Of a stretch of DNA of 64,000 nt, positions 1 to 8,621 are shown piece by piece. Within the stretch, counting starts at the first letter, position 1; each line of letters begins with the position of its first letter. This DNA is from Asanoa iriomotensis (GTDB lineage: Bacteria > Actinomycetota > Actinomycetes > Mycobacteriales > Micromonosporaceae): NCBI RefSeq assembly GCF_016862515.1, contig NZ_BONC01000003.1:1-64000 (forward strand), in the 5' to 3' direction. Below the pieces are notes generated by a model. That model searched no databases and was not told the origin of the DNA. It was given only the letters and a program-made list of their open reading frames with translations. The position numbers and the translations under genes are program-made.

Positions 1-443
1 CCAGGCGCCGACCCACGGCCGACCAGGGCCGAGCCGGGCTGACCCGGGGCCGACCTGGGCCGGGCTGGCTAATCGACGACGATCCCAAGGGTGGGAGCGG
101 CCCGGGGTGTGTTGCTTCGTTGGGGTATTCGGGTCGAACGTTCGTGGTCTGTGCGCGTTATGCCATGGCTGTATGGATCGGGACGCCCTCACCTCCGTTC
201 GTTGTCCCGATAACCCTGGAATTGATCATCTAGTCCGTGCGTCGCGCGGCCGCCGCAGTCGTCGCCCATGCCGCAAAACCCGCGCGTGCCCGTCCTGGCG
301 GTCCGCTTTGTTGGCGAGCGGCGCTCGGCCCAGATCGCGCGCTCGCTTGTCGACGAGCCCCAGCAGGCGCCGGATCCGGCCGGCGATCGCTGGAGCCCCA
401 GAGCGCCCACCGGCGTGCCCGGCCTGGTGGACGCTCCGGGGAG
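1..443. other. Left-edge stretch without a confident gene
   Basis: No convincing gene was found here. The first 75 bases are a degenerate tandem pattern built on GGCCGACC/GGGCCGAG units. A minus-strand frame is open from a GTG near 192 to the window edge, but its translation is Pro/Arg-rich and low in complexity, so I do not call it. Rv3235-family genes lie in the same neighbourhood as secA in mycobacteria, so secA may lie to the left; that cannot be seen in this window. Confidence 0.5.
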
Positions 444-1241
444 CTAGAGGACCTGGAGCACAGTGCCCAGCCACGTTGTGGTGGTGTGTTCCAGGCGGAA
501 CGCCATCGCCCACGTCCGGGCATCGGTGCCGAGCGCGGCGGCCGCCTCGACGACGCCCGGTGCCGGCTCGCTGATGTGTAGTCGGCGTAGCCTCACCAGC
601 TCCTGCCGTTGTTGACGCTGGGGCGCGATCGGTTGGCCCGGCATGCGACGCAGCGCGTCGAAGAGTTGCTCGATCAGCGTGTGGGCGATGGCCGGCACGC
701 ACAGCGACCGTACGTGCCCCACCGGGCGGTAGCCGTTGAGGATCTCCAGGCATGCCCGGGTGAAGCGGCTCGCGGCTCGGTGAGCGTCGGGCGACGGCAT
801 CAGCCGGGGCTCGGGCACCGGGCCGGCGTTGGGTGGAGCCGGCGGGCGGGTCAGGGCCGCGAAGTCGAAGGCGAGTTGGCCGGTCGCCTCGGTGTCGGGC
901 TCGTCGGTGCGCGGCAAGCCGATCGGCGGGTAGCTGCCGCGGGTCACCGTGCGCTTTGGGTGGGGTGATCGCCGGATCAGCGAGGCGCCGCTGTCGTGGA
1001 CCACCTGGTAAGGCGAAGCCGCGGACGGTGGGTCGGACCAGCGGCCGGTCGCCCGGCCACGGCCGCTGCCGACGGCGACCCGATGGCGCCGGTGGGCCGG
1101 TGCCGCTGTCGCGGATCGGTCGACGCTGACGATGGCCGGAAACCGGCCGACGAAGGGTGGGGTAGTCGGCCATCCCGTGCCCGTCGGGCGCGGTGCTGGC
1201 CGGGTGGTTGTGGGCAGAGACGGGAGCGTGGCGGGCGACAT
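444..1241 (-). CDS. Rv3235-family (DUF6459-like) protein
   Basis: A 265-residue protein of unknown function. The N-terminal half is Pro/Arg/Thr-rich and probably disordered. The conserved part is the last ~115 residues, with the segment FTRACLEILNGYRPVGHVRS followed by LCVPAIAHTLIEQLF, which I recognise as the actinobacterial Rv3235 family. I chose the ATG at 1241 because a strong RBS (GGGAGG) sits 7 bases upstream; the frame runs open further upstream to 1313 but has no RBS there. In mycobacteria the family sits in the secA1 neighbourhood, so a secretion-related role is possible, but that is inference. No membrane segment or signal peptide is visible. The GC-rich frame shadows a longer ORF (226-1350), which I reject. 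Confidence 0.75.
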   Translation of the reverse strand: MSPATLPSLPTTTRPAPRPTGTGWPTTPPFVGRFPAIVSVDRSATAAPAHRRHRVAVGSGRGRATGRWSDPPSAASPYQVVHDSGASLIRRSPHPKRTVTRGSYPPIGLPRTDEPDTEATGQLAFDFAALTRPPAPPNAGPVPEPRLMPSPDAHRAASRFTRACLEILNGYRPVGHVRSLCVPAIAHTLIEQLFDALRRMPGQPIAPQRQQRQELVRLRRLHISEPAPGVVEAAAALGTDARTWAMAFRLEHTTTTWLGTVLQVL

Positions 1242-1399
1242 CGAGCGGCCTCCCAAGTGGCGGGCCTGCAGACAAAGAATCTTGCGTTTGCTTTCGTTTG
1301 CCTTCGACCACACCAGTTTGGAGACGCGACGGGACCACCGTCAATGCCACTCAATGAAACTGGCACGTCACTCTGCGCCAGATGCGGGGATGTCGCGCC

Positions 1400-1618
1400 C
1401 TACTTGTCGGTCAGCGGGTTCGTGCGTACCCAGTCCGCTGTCTCCGTGTATTTGCGCGCGATGTATTCCTCGAGCTTGACCCGCTCCACCCGCCACTGCC
1501 CGCGCCCGCCGATCTTGATTGCGGGCAGTTCTCCGCTGCGGACCATGTGGTAGACCTGCGAGTCCGAGACGGCCAACTCGGCCGCCACCTCGGACAACTC
1601 CAGGAATCTGGCCCCCAC
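1400..1618 (-). CDS. Small helix-turn-helix (excisionase/BldC-type) DNA-binding protein
   Basis: A 72-residue protein made almost entirely of one MerR-like/excisionase-type winged HTH. LELSEVAAELAVSDSQVYHM forms the helix-turn-helix, and GELPAIKIGGRGQWRVER is the typical wing and second helix of the HTH_17 group. The C-terminus KLEEYIARKYTETADWV continues the last helix. Proteins of this size and shape are conserved single-copy regulators in actinobacteria and resemble BldC. It lies 158 bp upstream of, and on the same strand as, the Rv3235-family gene. The start is a GTG at 1618. No effector domain is present, so it probably acts as a DNA-bending or architectural regulator; its targets are unknown. 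Confidence 0.8.
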   Translation of the reverse strand: MGARFLELSEVAAELAVSDSQVYHMVRSGELPAIKIGGRGQWRVERVKLEEYIARKYTETADWVRTNPLTDK

Positions 1619-1681
1619 GGACGGTCACCCCTACTTCGGCTCGGTTGCCTCAGTTTGCCATCGACTGCCTTGGGGCAGCAC

Positions 1682-2173
1682 CTATCCCTCGGCCCCGGGG
1701 CCAGCCGGTGGGCGCGCCGCGGCGGCCGACAGGTCGCGGCCCGGCAGCGGGCTCGAATAGACCACGCTGGTCGTCACCGCGCCCAGGCCCGCGATCCGGC
1801 CGGCCACCGTCTCCAGATGCCGCATCGAGCGCGCCACCACCTTGAGCACGAAACAGTCCTCGCCGGTCACGTGATGCGCCTCGATGATCTCCGGAGTGCT
1901 GTCGAGCAGCGCGTAGAACGGCTGGTAGTTGCCCGTCGGATAGCGCAACCGGACGAAAGCCATGATGGTCAGACCCACCACGGCAGGGGGTACGACCGCG
2001 CGATAGCCGGCGACCACCCCCAACTCCTCGAGCCGCCGCACCCGCTCCGCGACAGCGCTCGGCGACATCGCCACCGCGCGCGCCAGTTCCGCGTAGGACG
2101 CCCGACCCGTGGACTGCAGTGAAGCGAGCAACCGCCAGTCAGTCGCATCCAGCACCGGTGATTCAACGGCCAT
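1682..2173 (-). CDS. Lrp/AsnC-family transcriptional regulator
   Basis: A 163-residue regulator. Residues ~8-70 form the Lrp winged HTH (DATDWRLLASLQSTGRASYA, then LARAVAMSPSAVAERVRRLE). Residues ~75-150 form the RAM/AsnC ligand-binding and oligomerisation domain, with the usual HHVTGEDCFVLKV strand-loop. The family binds amino acids or related metabolites and often controls a divergent gene. Here the divergent neighbour is a rhodanese-like gene starting 94 bp away, which is a familiar Lrp target arrangement. ATG 2173 is preferred over the in-frame GTG at 2176. The ligand cannot be told from sequence. Confidence 0.88.
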   Translation of the reverse strand: MAVESPVLDATDWRLLASLQSTGRASYAELARAVAMSPSAVAERVRRLEELGVVAGYRAVVPPAVVGLTIMAFVRLRYPTGNYQPFYALLDSTPEIIEAHHVTGEDCFVLKVVARSMRHLETVAGRIAGLGAVTTSVVYSSPLPGRDLSAAAARPPAGPGAEG

Positions 2174-2267
2174 CACAGCAGACTACCGCCGAATCAACGA
2201 CGGATCAACGCAAGCACCGTGGACAGCCTATTCAGCAAACGAAAGAGCCCGAATAGCGTCAACAGCC

Positions 2268-2684
2268 ATGAACGCAGAAGAGTTCTTCGCCGCCAAGCTG
2301 GCCTTCCAGACCGACGTCTCCGACGTGCACAGCGCGGACGAGGACAGCTTCACCCTCGTCGACACCAGGGACCTCGCCTCCTGGCGCCAGGGCCACATCC
2401 CGCAGGCCGTCCACCTACCGCGCCGGATGATCCCGCTGCACGCAGCCAGCCGACTCGATAAGACCAAGCCCGTCGTCGTCTACTGCTGGGGCCCGGGCTG
2501 CGACGGCGCCACCAAGGCCGCCCACGAGCTGGCCCGCCGCGGCTACCAGGTCAAAGAGATGATCGGCGGCATCGAGTACTGGATCCGCGAAGGCTTCCCG
2601 GTCGTCACCGACGACGGCGTTGTCACCCGCCCGGCAGACCCGTTGACCGCGCCGCTGGCGGCCAGCACCGGCGGCAGTGTATGA
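2268..2684 (+). CDS. Single-domain rhodanese-like sulfurtransferase
   Basis: A 138-residue cytoplasmic protein with one rhodanese domain. [20 protein letters not shown] is the classic first half, and [17 protein letters not shown] carries the likely catalytic Cys73 in the active-site loop (Cys78 is a second cysteine in the same loop). The end, [20 protein letters not shown], is the typical closing helix. It probably moves sulfane sulfur; the substrate is unknown. The start is the ATG at 2268, since the upstream open frame has no homology. It is divergent from the Lrp regulator, which probably controls it. It overlaps the next gene by 8 bases, so the two are likely co-translated. Confidence 0.87.
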   Translation: MNAEEFFAAKLAFQTDVSDVHSADEDSFTLVDTRDLASWRQGHIPQAVHLPRRMIPLHAASRLDKTKPVVVYCWGPGCDGATKAAHELARRGYQVKEMIGGIEYWIREGFPVVTDDGVVTRPADPLTAPLAASTGGSV

Positions 2685-3189
2685 ACGTCCGGTGCCAGAC
2701 GCTCTGATCCGGGTCTACCTGCCGGCGACGCTGCCCATGCTCGCCGCCCTCCGCAACGAGGGCCTGACCGTCGCCGCCGCGCACGCGGTCACCGCAGACC
2801 TGCGGGAGTGGTACGCGGAGGGCGACGAGGAAGAGCTGGAATACATCGCGTTCACCCGCGCCGCCCAGAGCGCCCTGCGCCTCCTGCGGCAGGACAAGAC
2901 GGCACCCCGCCGCCGGGTCGTCGTCTCAGCCGATCTGGGGCGCCAGGCCGTCCAGCGGGTCGACGCCGAGCTCGGCTCCAGCATGGTCAAGCTCACCGGC
3001 CCCGTGCCGCTGCAGGCCGTCGCGGCGATCCACGTCGACAGCGCCGACGCCGAGCCGGACGTCGCCGCGGCCGCCGATCAGGTCGAGGAGGCCCAGGCCG
3101 GCGACCCCGACGCGCAGTTCACCGTCGACAGCGCCGAGGACCACGAGCTCGAGTGGTACGACGTGTCAGAGCTGGACACGCTTCTTTGA
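2677..3189 (+). CDS. DUF6912-like conserved actinobacterial protein
   Basis: A 170-residue soluble protein that starts at GTG 2677 inside the end of the rhodanese gene (GTG 2692 is an alternative). The start [20 protein letters not shown] and the segment [18 protein letters not shown] match what I recall of DUF6912 proteins, which sit near the Rv3235 genes in Micromonosporaceae. Function is unknown. There is an Asp/Glu-rich tail after residue ~120, and no signal peptide, membrane segment or metal motif. The 3' end overlaps the convergent membrane-protein gene by 24 bp, which argues against a terminator between them. Confidence 0.65.
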   Translation: MYERPVPDALIRVYLPATLPMLAALRNEGLTVAAAHAVTADLREWYAEGDEEELEYIAFTRAAQSALRLLRQDKTAPRRRVVVSADLGRQAVQRVDAELGSSMVKLTGPVPLQAVAAIHVDSADAEPDVAAAADQVEEAQAGDPDAQFTVDSAEDHELEWYDVSELDTLL

Positions 3190-4191
3190 CGGCAGCGTGC
3201 GCCCGAAGGCGATCGTCGTCGTCAGCGCACCCACGAAGAACACGATCAGGGTGTACGTGAGCCGGTCCGCGTCGACATGGGCCCGGAACGCCCGGTCGAA
3301 GTCGCTCAGCGCCGCCACCGCGTCGAGCACCTGGGCGCCGCCGATCCGGGTGACCGCCTCGGTGACCAGCAGCGTGATGCCCACGCCGGCGCCGGTCACC
3401 ATGTAGAACGGCCACCGCAGGGCACCACCCTCGGTGGTGTCCCGCCGGGTCACCCGGCGCAGGTAGAAGTACGGCACCAGCCCGGCCACCAGCCCGGCGA
3501 CGATCGCGGCCAGCGTGCTCGATCCGGAGATCACCCCGAAGTCGAGGTAGTTGAGCACGAACTGCACCGCGAACACCGTGAGCGCGCCGGACAGCACCGC
3601 CGCGATCACCGAGGTCGGCCGCAGGCCCGCCAGGGCGCCGCCGACCACCGAAGCCGCCGCGATCGTCGCGGCCAGCACCCGGCTGCCCGGGCCGTCGTAC
3701 CCGGCGATGACACCGAGCGCACCCAGCAGACCGACCGCGATGCTGGTGACCAGCGCGCCCGCCCACCTGGTCGACGCGGCCGGCGTCCAGCCGGCGCGGG
3801 CGATCAGGTTGACCGCGACCAGCGCGGCGGCGGCACCCGCGACCAGGCTCGCCGACACCACCGTGGGCAGCGAGATGGCCGCGGAGGCGATCGCCACGGC
3901 ATCGGTCACCGAGGTCGAGATCTCCCGTTGCAGCACCCAGAGCGTCGTGCCGAACCAGGCCAGCGCGAGCAGCGCGAGGAGGCCGGCGCCAGGTGCGGGG
4001 ATCATTTCAGTGGTACGGGCGGTCGGCCGCGACGAGATCCGTACCGGCGAATCTTCTTCGTCTTCATCCGGCTCGACGGGCTCGACGGGGTCGGGCTCCG
4101 GCTTCCGCTGCCCGACCACGGCCGGTTTCTCGTCCTCCGCCGGGGGCGGCGAGTCGGGTTCGGTGCCCACAGCCCCGGTGCGCTCGCTCAT
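3166..4191 (-). CDS. Polytopic membrane protein with acidic cytoplasmic N-terminus
   Basis: A 341-residue protein of unknown function. Residues ~10-65 are a disordered, Pro/Glu/Asp-rich stretch ([18 protein letters not shown]). After that come eight to nine hydrophobic segments, for example [18 protein letters not shown] and [20 protein letters not shown], ending in a short basic tail PSKKRVQL. I see no transporter signature. ATG 4191 is chosen because a longer frame to 4479 consists only of repeat-derived sequence. The start codon forms an ATGA overlap with the stop of a 25-codon leader ORF carried by a repeat element (see 4180-4276), so translation may be coupled. Confidence 0.7.
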   Translation of the reverse strand: MSERTGAVGTEPDSPPPAEDEKPAVVGQRKPEPDPVEPVEPDEDEEDSPVRISSRPTARTTEMIPAPGAGLLALLALAWFGTTLWVLQREISTSVTDAVAIASAAISLPTVVSASLVAGAAAALVAVNLIARAGWTPAASTRWAGALVTSIAVGLLGALGVIAGYDGPGSRVLAATIAAASVVGGALAGLRPTSVIAAVLSGALTVFAVQFVLNYLDFGVISGSSTLAAIVAGLVAGLVPYFYLRRVTRRDTTEGGALRWPFYMVTGAGVGITLLVTEAVTRIGGAQVLDAVAALSDFDRAFRAHVDADRLTYTLIVFFVGALTTTIAFGRTLPSKKRVQL

Positions 4192-4276
4192 GCTCGTGCC
4201 TCGCTTCGCGAGCCCCGGCATGACCGCAACGCACTGAGCCAGCCGCGCTCGCTGCGCTCGCTCATAGTCTCCCCTT
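4180..4276. repeat. Dispersed GCGCTCGCTCAT repeat element at a gene start
   Basis: A 12-bp direct repeat GCGCTCGCTCAT occurs at 4180-4191 and 4254-4265, each ending in a start codon on the minus strand. Between the copies are further GCTCG/CGCTGCGCTCG units. From general knowledge this type of sequence recurs at gene starts in Micromonospora-like genomes. Here it separates an RBS (4268-4274) from the ATG of the 341-aa membrane protein. Confidence 0.6.
4188..4265 (-). CDS. 25-codon leader ORF inside a repeat element
   Basis: A short reading frame (MSERSERGWLSALRSC...) starts at ATG 4265 behind a strong RBS-like GGGGAGA (4268-4274). It ends in a TGA that overlaps the ATG of the downstream membrane-protein gene (ATGA). 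It is built from the ATGAGCGAGCGC repeat and probably has no function as a peptide. Its likely role, if any, is to carry ribosomes to the real gene after the repeat moved the RBS ~75 bp away from its start. Confidence 0.4.
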   Translation of the reverse strand: MSERSERGWLSALRSCRGSRSEARA

Positions 4277-4507
4277 CGGTCGGCTCGACCCCGGTCCGCT
4301 CGACGCCCCAGCGTACGCGGACCCTCTGAACGCCTCCGGGCGCGGGCGCGGAGCGGTGGCCACACCCCCGGACGTGCGAATATGGCATGTGGTCCCACCA
4401 CCGTGACGCCGGCACCCGCCGGTGGCCACGGCCGTGCGCCCGGTTGACCGCCCGGCACCGGTGGGCCCGATGTCGCCAAAGCCGTCGAGATCGGTCAGGA
4501 GCCGAAG
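4192..4507. promoter_or_regulatory. Divergent intergenic region upstream of pruA
   Basis: This 316-bp gap holds the repeat element (to 4276), followed by the promoter regions of the membrane-protein gene (leftward) and pruA (rightward). An AGGAG sits 7 bases before the pruA ATG. I see no clear -35/-10 pair or perfect operator. The stretch between 4290 and 4480 shows reading-frame shadows only. Confidence 0.45.
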
Positions 4508-6136
4508 ATGGACGCCGTGTTCACCACCCCCGAGCCCCGCAACGAGCCGGTGCGCGACTACGCGCCTGGCAGCGCCGAGCGCGACAGCCTCCAGCGCCGC
4601 CTCGCCGAGTTGGCGGCCGACCGGGCCGAGCTGACCATGACGATCGACGGCGAGCAGCGCATGGGCGCCGGCGACGCCATCGACGTCGTGCAGCCACACC
4701 GGCACCGACATGTGCTGGGGGTCACCCACAACGCATCCAACGCCGACGCGCAGGCGGCGGTGACGGCTGCGAAGGCGGCGGCACCCATGTGGCGGAGCCT
4801 CCCCTACGAGGATCGGGCAGCGATCTTCCTGCGCGCGGCCGACCTGCTGGCCGGCCCCTGGCGCGACACGCTCAACGCGGCGACCATGCTCGGCCAGTCC
4901 AAGACGTCCTACCAGGCGGAGATCGACGCGGCCTGCGAGCTGATCGACTTCCTGCGGTTCAACGTGCACTTCGGCCGCAACCTGCTGGCCGACCAGCCGC
5001 GCAGCTCCAACGGGGTGTGGAACCGGTTCGACCACCGCCCGCTCGAGGGCTTCGTCTACGCGATCACGCCGTTCAACTTCACCGCGATCGCCGGCAACCT
5101 GCCCACCGCGCCGGCCCTGATGGGCAACACGGTGATCTGGAAGCCCTCGCCGACCCAGCAGTTCGCGGCGCACTTCACGATGCGCCTGTTCGAGGCGGCC
5201 GGCCTGCCGCCCGGCGTGATCAACATGGTGACTGGCGACGGCCTGGCCGTCTCGGAGGTCGCGCTCGCCGACCCCGACCTGGCCGGCATCCACTTCACCG
5301 GCTCGACGCCGACCTTCCGCCACCTCTGGCACCAGGTCGGCAGCAACCTCGACCGCTACCGGGGCTACCCGCGGCTGGTCGGCGAGACCGGCGGCAAGGA
5401 CTTCGTGATCGCGCACACCAGCGCCGACGTCGACGCGCTGCACACCGCGCTGATCCGGGGTGCGTTCGAGTTCCAGGGCCAGAAGTGCTCGGCCGCGTCC
5501 CGCGCGTACATCCCGCGGTCGATCTGGGAGGGCGGCCTGCGCGACCGGCTGGCGGCGACCGCCGACGGCCTCGCCTACGGCGACGTCACCGACTTCACCA
5601 ACTTCGGCGGCGCGGTGATCGACGCCCGGGCGTTCGCCAAGCACGCCGGCGCCCTCGACCGGATCAAGAACTCGGCCGCCTGCACCGTGCTCGCCGGCGG
5701 CACCGCCGACGACAGCGAGGGCTGGTTCGTCCGCCCGACCGTCGTCGAGGCGTCGGACCCGACCCACGAGGTGTTCACCACCGAATACTTCGGCCCGATC
5801 CTCGGCGTGCACGTCTTCGACGACGCCCGCTTCGACGAGGTGGTCGCACAGGCCGAGGGCATCGCACCGTACGCGCTGACCGGGTCGATCTTCGCGGACG
5901 ACCGCCGGGTCGTGGACAAGGTCTCCGCGGTGCTCCGGTACGCGGCCGGCAACTTCTACATCAACGACAAGCCGACCGGTGCCGTGGTCGGCCAGCAGCC
6001 GTTCGGCGGCGCGCGGGCCAGCGGCACCAACGACAAGGCTGGCTCCTGGCACAACCTGATCCGCTGGACCAGCCCACGGACGATCAAGGAGACCTTCGTC
6101 CCGCCGACCGACCACCGCTACCCGCACATGGGCTAA
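4508..6136 (+). CDS. pruA: L-glutamate gamma-semialdehyde dehydrogenase (P5C dehydrogenase)
   Basis: A 542-residue aldehyde dehydrogenase that oxidises glutamate-5-semialdehyde (the open form of P5C) to glutamate with NAD+, the second step of proline catabolism. The ALDH fold is complete. ITPFNFTAIAGNLPTAPALM and WKPSPTQ form the cofactor region, VGETGGKDF carries the general base Glu293, and GQKCSAASR carries the catalytic Cys327. Length and the long N-terminal arm fit monofunctional actinobacterial PruA. The ATG has an AGGAG RBS 7 bases upstream. No proline dehydrogenase gene lies nearby. The stop codon overlaps the stop of the convergent gene by 4 bp (CTAA), leaving no room for a terminator. 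Confidence 0.95.
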   Translation: MDAVFTTPEPRNEPVRDYAPGSAERDSLQRRLAELAADRAELTMTIDGEQRMGAGDAIDVVQPHRHRHVLGVTHNASNADAQAAVTAAKAAAPMWRSLPYEDRAAIFLRAADLLAGPWRDTLNAATMLGQSKTSYQAEIDAACELIDFLRFNVHFGRNLLADQPRSSNGVWNRFDHRPLEGFVYAITPFNFTAIAGNLPTAPALMGNTVIWKPSPTQQFAAHFTMRLFEAAGLPPGVINMVTGDGLAVSEVALADPDLAGIHFTGSTPTFRHLWHQVGSNLDRYRGYPRLVGETGGKDFVIAHTSADVDALHTALIRGAFEFQGQKCSAASRAYIPRSIWEGGLRDRLAATADGLAYGDVTDFTNFGGAVIDARAFAKHAGALDRIKNSAACTVLAGGTADDSEGWFVRPTVVEASDPTHEVFTTEYFGPILGVHVFDDARFDEVVAQAEGIAPYALTGSIFADDRRVVDKVSAVLRYAAGNFYINDKPTGAVVGQQPFGGARASGTNDKAGSWHNLIRWTSPRTIKETFVPPTDHRYPHMG

Positions 6137-8568
6137 GCGGGCCGCACGCGCTCGATTCGGTTCAGGCCGAAGACGCGTTCGTCCTCGCGCAGCCGGCACC
6201 AGGCGACCATCCGCTTGCCGTCGAGCTCCAGCGGCTCGACGACCCGGCTGGAGAAGTCGCCGCCGGCTGTGCGGTAGTCGATGGTCACCGGCCCGCCGAC
6301 CACGATCGCGTAGACGAGCAGCTCGCGTTCCCGGGCCTCGAGCTGCGGGGTGTGCCGCCGGACCTCGGTGGCCACCGCCGCGGCGGGGTCGGGATCCGCC
6401 TCCACGGTGCCGGCGGGTGGCACCAGCCACAACATCGGCCGTGCGGTCGGCTCCTCCGGCACCGCGCCGTCCGCGCCGCCGGCGGCCACGAGCCGGGGTC
6501 GGGCGGCGATGCCCTGGTCGAGCAGCCGCTCCGCCAGCTCGTCCAGGTCGCCGGCCGGCCTGCTCCGGGCCGCCGGCACCGGCCCGGGCCGGCGGCGTGG
6601 GGTCGCCCGGACCCTGGTCGCCCGCCGCACCGTCGGCGCACCTGTCGCGTCCTCGCCGGCCGGGGAGTAGCCCGCCGCGCGCAGCGCGTCGAGCGTCTCG
6701 TCCGCGGGCCGCGGGCTGGTCAGGATCGTCGGTGACAATGCGGCGAGGCCGAGCCCGCGCAACGGCCGAGCGCTCAACAACTCCGCGGCCAGCGCCGGGT
6801 TCTCGGTGTGCAGCACGCAGCCGACCGCCCGCACCCGGACCTGCCCGTGCTGCCGTCCGGCGTCCTCGATCAGGTATTCCAGCACCTGCGGGAGCTTGCC
6901 GTCCGCGGCCACGATCCGCAGTGCCTCCAGCAGCGTTTCGGCGGTGAACCCAGCCTCCAGCGCCGCCCGCACCGAGTCGGGCGTGAACCTCCAGCTGGCC
7001 GCGTTGCCGTCGGCGGCCGTCCGCTCCGCCGCCGCGTCCAGCAGCATCGCCAGCGGCGCCGCCGGCAGCCCCGGCACGAGCACGGTCAGATCCGCCTCGA
7101 AGATCGCCTCGGCCACCGCGTCAGGCAGCAGTCCGGCGCCCGCGACCGCGACGGTGCCGGGCGCGTCGACCAGCGCCCGGCCGATCGCGCTGAGTGCGCC
7201 GTGCGCCACCACGCCCAGCAGCCGCGCCTCCCGCAGCGTGCCCTCGACGAGCGGATCCGGCGCCGGCGGCAGCAGCACCGGCAACCGCCAGCGCAGTGCG
7301 GCCGCTACCCCGTCGGCGTCGGCGAGCCGCCCGTCGTCGGCGCTCGCGGCCGCTGCCGCGCCCCGGCCGGCCGGCAGCTCGCCGAGCAGGCGCAGCAGGC
7401 CCGGGCGGCAGTCCAGCACCGGCGCCCAGGCCAGGTCCGGCAGCAGCGCCGCGAGCTGGGGTCCGCCGGCGGGCCGGCCGGCAGCGGTGGACACGGTCGG
7501 CAGGGTCAGCCAGGTGGTGACCAGGGTTGCGAGCCGCTCGGCGGGGCTGCCGGCGCGCCACTCGTCAGCCGCGGCTGTCGGCGCGATGGTCTCGTCGACC
7601 AGGCCCAGCAGCCCAGCGGCGTACCCGATCTCGAGCCAGAGCCGGACCTCGGTCTCGTCGGCACCGGTCAGCTTCGCCGCCCGGCGCAGCTCGCGCGCGC
7701 CGACCCCGCCGGACCGCAGGAAGGCCAATGGCGCGCGCTCGGTCAGGTCGAGGAGCGCCCCGACGCGCTGCACCGCGCGGGTTCCGGCGGCCACGGCCTC
7801 GCGGTCGACCGCCGCGGCCGGCGCGAGGTTGACGGCCAGGACGGGCGGGCGCGGGTCGAACGAAGCGTGCCAACCGGCGCCGCGCAGAGTCATCGCCACC
7901 TCGCGCGGCATGGTCGCCCGGCGCCAGCCGTCGGGGAGCACCAGGCCGCGCTCCAGCGCCCAGCCGAGCGCGCGGCCAGGCAGCTCCACGGCGGGTCCGT
8001 GGTGGGCCAGCCGGTCGAGCCGCTCCCGGGTGTCGGCGGGCGCGGTTTCGATCGCATCGCGTACGCGTAGCGGGTCAGCCAGCACCGTGGCCACCGCCGC
8101 GCGGTCGAGCCGAACCCGCCAGCTCGCCGCGATCCCGGCCAGCCGGTCTCCGTCGATCACTTCCAGCAGCGCGGCCGCCGGCGGGCCGAGCCGGAGCGGG
8201 AACTCGAACTCCGACCACAGCGGCTCGGCCATCCGCAGGGCACCGGTCTCGTCGGCCCAGACCAGCGCCAGCTCGGCCAGCCCGGCCAGCGCGGCGGTCA
8301 GGTCCGGGTCGTGCTCGGAGCGGTCGAGCAGGTCGGCCAGCCGCTCGGGCCGGACGCTCGGGCCACCGAGGCCGGCGAGCGCCTCGACCACCTGGGCCTG
8401 CGGCAGCGGCACTGTGGACAGCGCGGCCGCGACCGAGCCGTCCTTCTCCAGGCGGCCCGCGAGGGATTCGAGATCGGCGACCGGCAGCACGTCGCGGCGG
8501 CGGCGCAGGACCGCGGCGAGCTCGTCGGACGGACGGAGGGCCAACCAGCTCAGCAACGCGGACGCCAC
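6133..8568 (-). CDS. Helicase-associated (XPB/Ssl2-like) DNA-binding protein
   Basis: An 811-residue cytoplasmic protein of the actinobacterial family with a helicase-associated domain (compare Rv0862c). It has no Walker motifs, so it is not itself a helicase. The N-terminal half is a string of small helical repeats with Leu/Ala-rich helices. The stretch around ATRVRATPRRRPGPVPAARS is a basic linker. The last ~75 residues (ERELLVYAIVVGGPVTIDYR ... VFGLNRIERVRPA) resemble a WYL-like beta-barrel domain. It starts at GTG 8568 with no obvious RBS. A role in DNA repair or regulation is plausible from the domains, but no partner is nearby. Its 3' end interlocks with pruA. Confidence 0.78.
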   Translation of the reverse strand: MASALLSWLALRPSDELAAVLRRRRDVLPVADLESLAGRLEKDGSVAAALSTVPLPQAQVVEALAGLGGPSVRPERLADLLDRSEHDPDLTAALAGLAELALVWADETGALRMAEPLWSEFEFPLRLGPPAAALLEVIDGDRLAGIAASWRVRLDRAAVATVLADPLRVRDAIETAPADTRERLDRLAHHGPAVELPGRALGWALERGLVLPDGWRRATMPREVAMTLRGAGWHASFDPRPPVLAVNLAPAAAVDREAVAAGTRAVQRVGALLDLTERAPLAFLRSGGVGARELRRAAKLTGADETEVRLWLEIGYAAGLLGLVDETIAPTAAADEWRAGSPAERLATLVTTWLTLPTVSTAAGRPAGGPQLAALLPDLAWAPVLDCRPGLLRLLGELPAGRGAAAAASADDGRLADADGVAAALRWRLPVLLPPAPDPLVEGTLREARLLGVVAHGALSAIGRALVDAPGTVAVAGAGLLPDAVAEAIFEADLTVLVPGLPAAPLAMLLDAAAERTAADGNAASWRFTPDSVRAALEAGFTAETLLEALRIVAADGKLPQVLEYLIEDAGRQHGQVRVRAVGCVLHTENPALAAELLSARPLRGLGLAALSPTILTSPRPADETLDALRAAGYSPAGEDATGAPTVRRATRVRATPRRRPGPVPAARSRPAGDLDELAERLLDQGIAARPRLVAAGGADGAVPEEPTARPMLWLVPPAGTVEADPDPAAAVATEVRRHTPQLEARERELLVYAIVVGGPVTIDYRTAGGDFSSRVVEPLELDGKRMVAWCRLREDERVFGLNRIERVRPA

Positions 8569-8621
8569 GGGCAGTCAGCCTGCTCCACCCACTCCCGCAG
8601 GTCAAACACCAGGGGTTTAAC

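Noticed and set aside
1-192. Partial minus-strand gene running off the left edge
   Set aside because: The frame is open but low in complexity, poor in RBS spacing and without recognisable motifs.
226-1350. 374-residue minus-strand frame overlapping the Rv3235-family gene
   Set aside because: Arg/Pro/Ala-rich shadow translation without recognisable motifs; the overlapping 265-aa frame has conserved family sequence and a strong RBS.
4262-6430. Long frames on both strands across pruA
   Set aside because: They are shadows caused by high GC third positions; pruA has full catalytic motifs.
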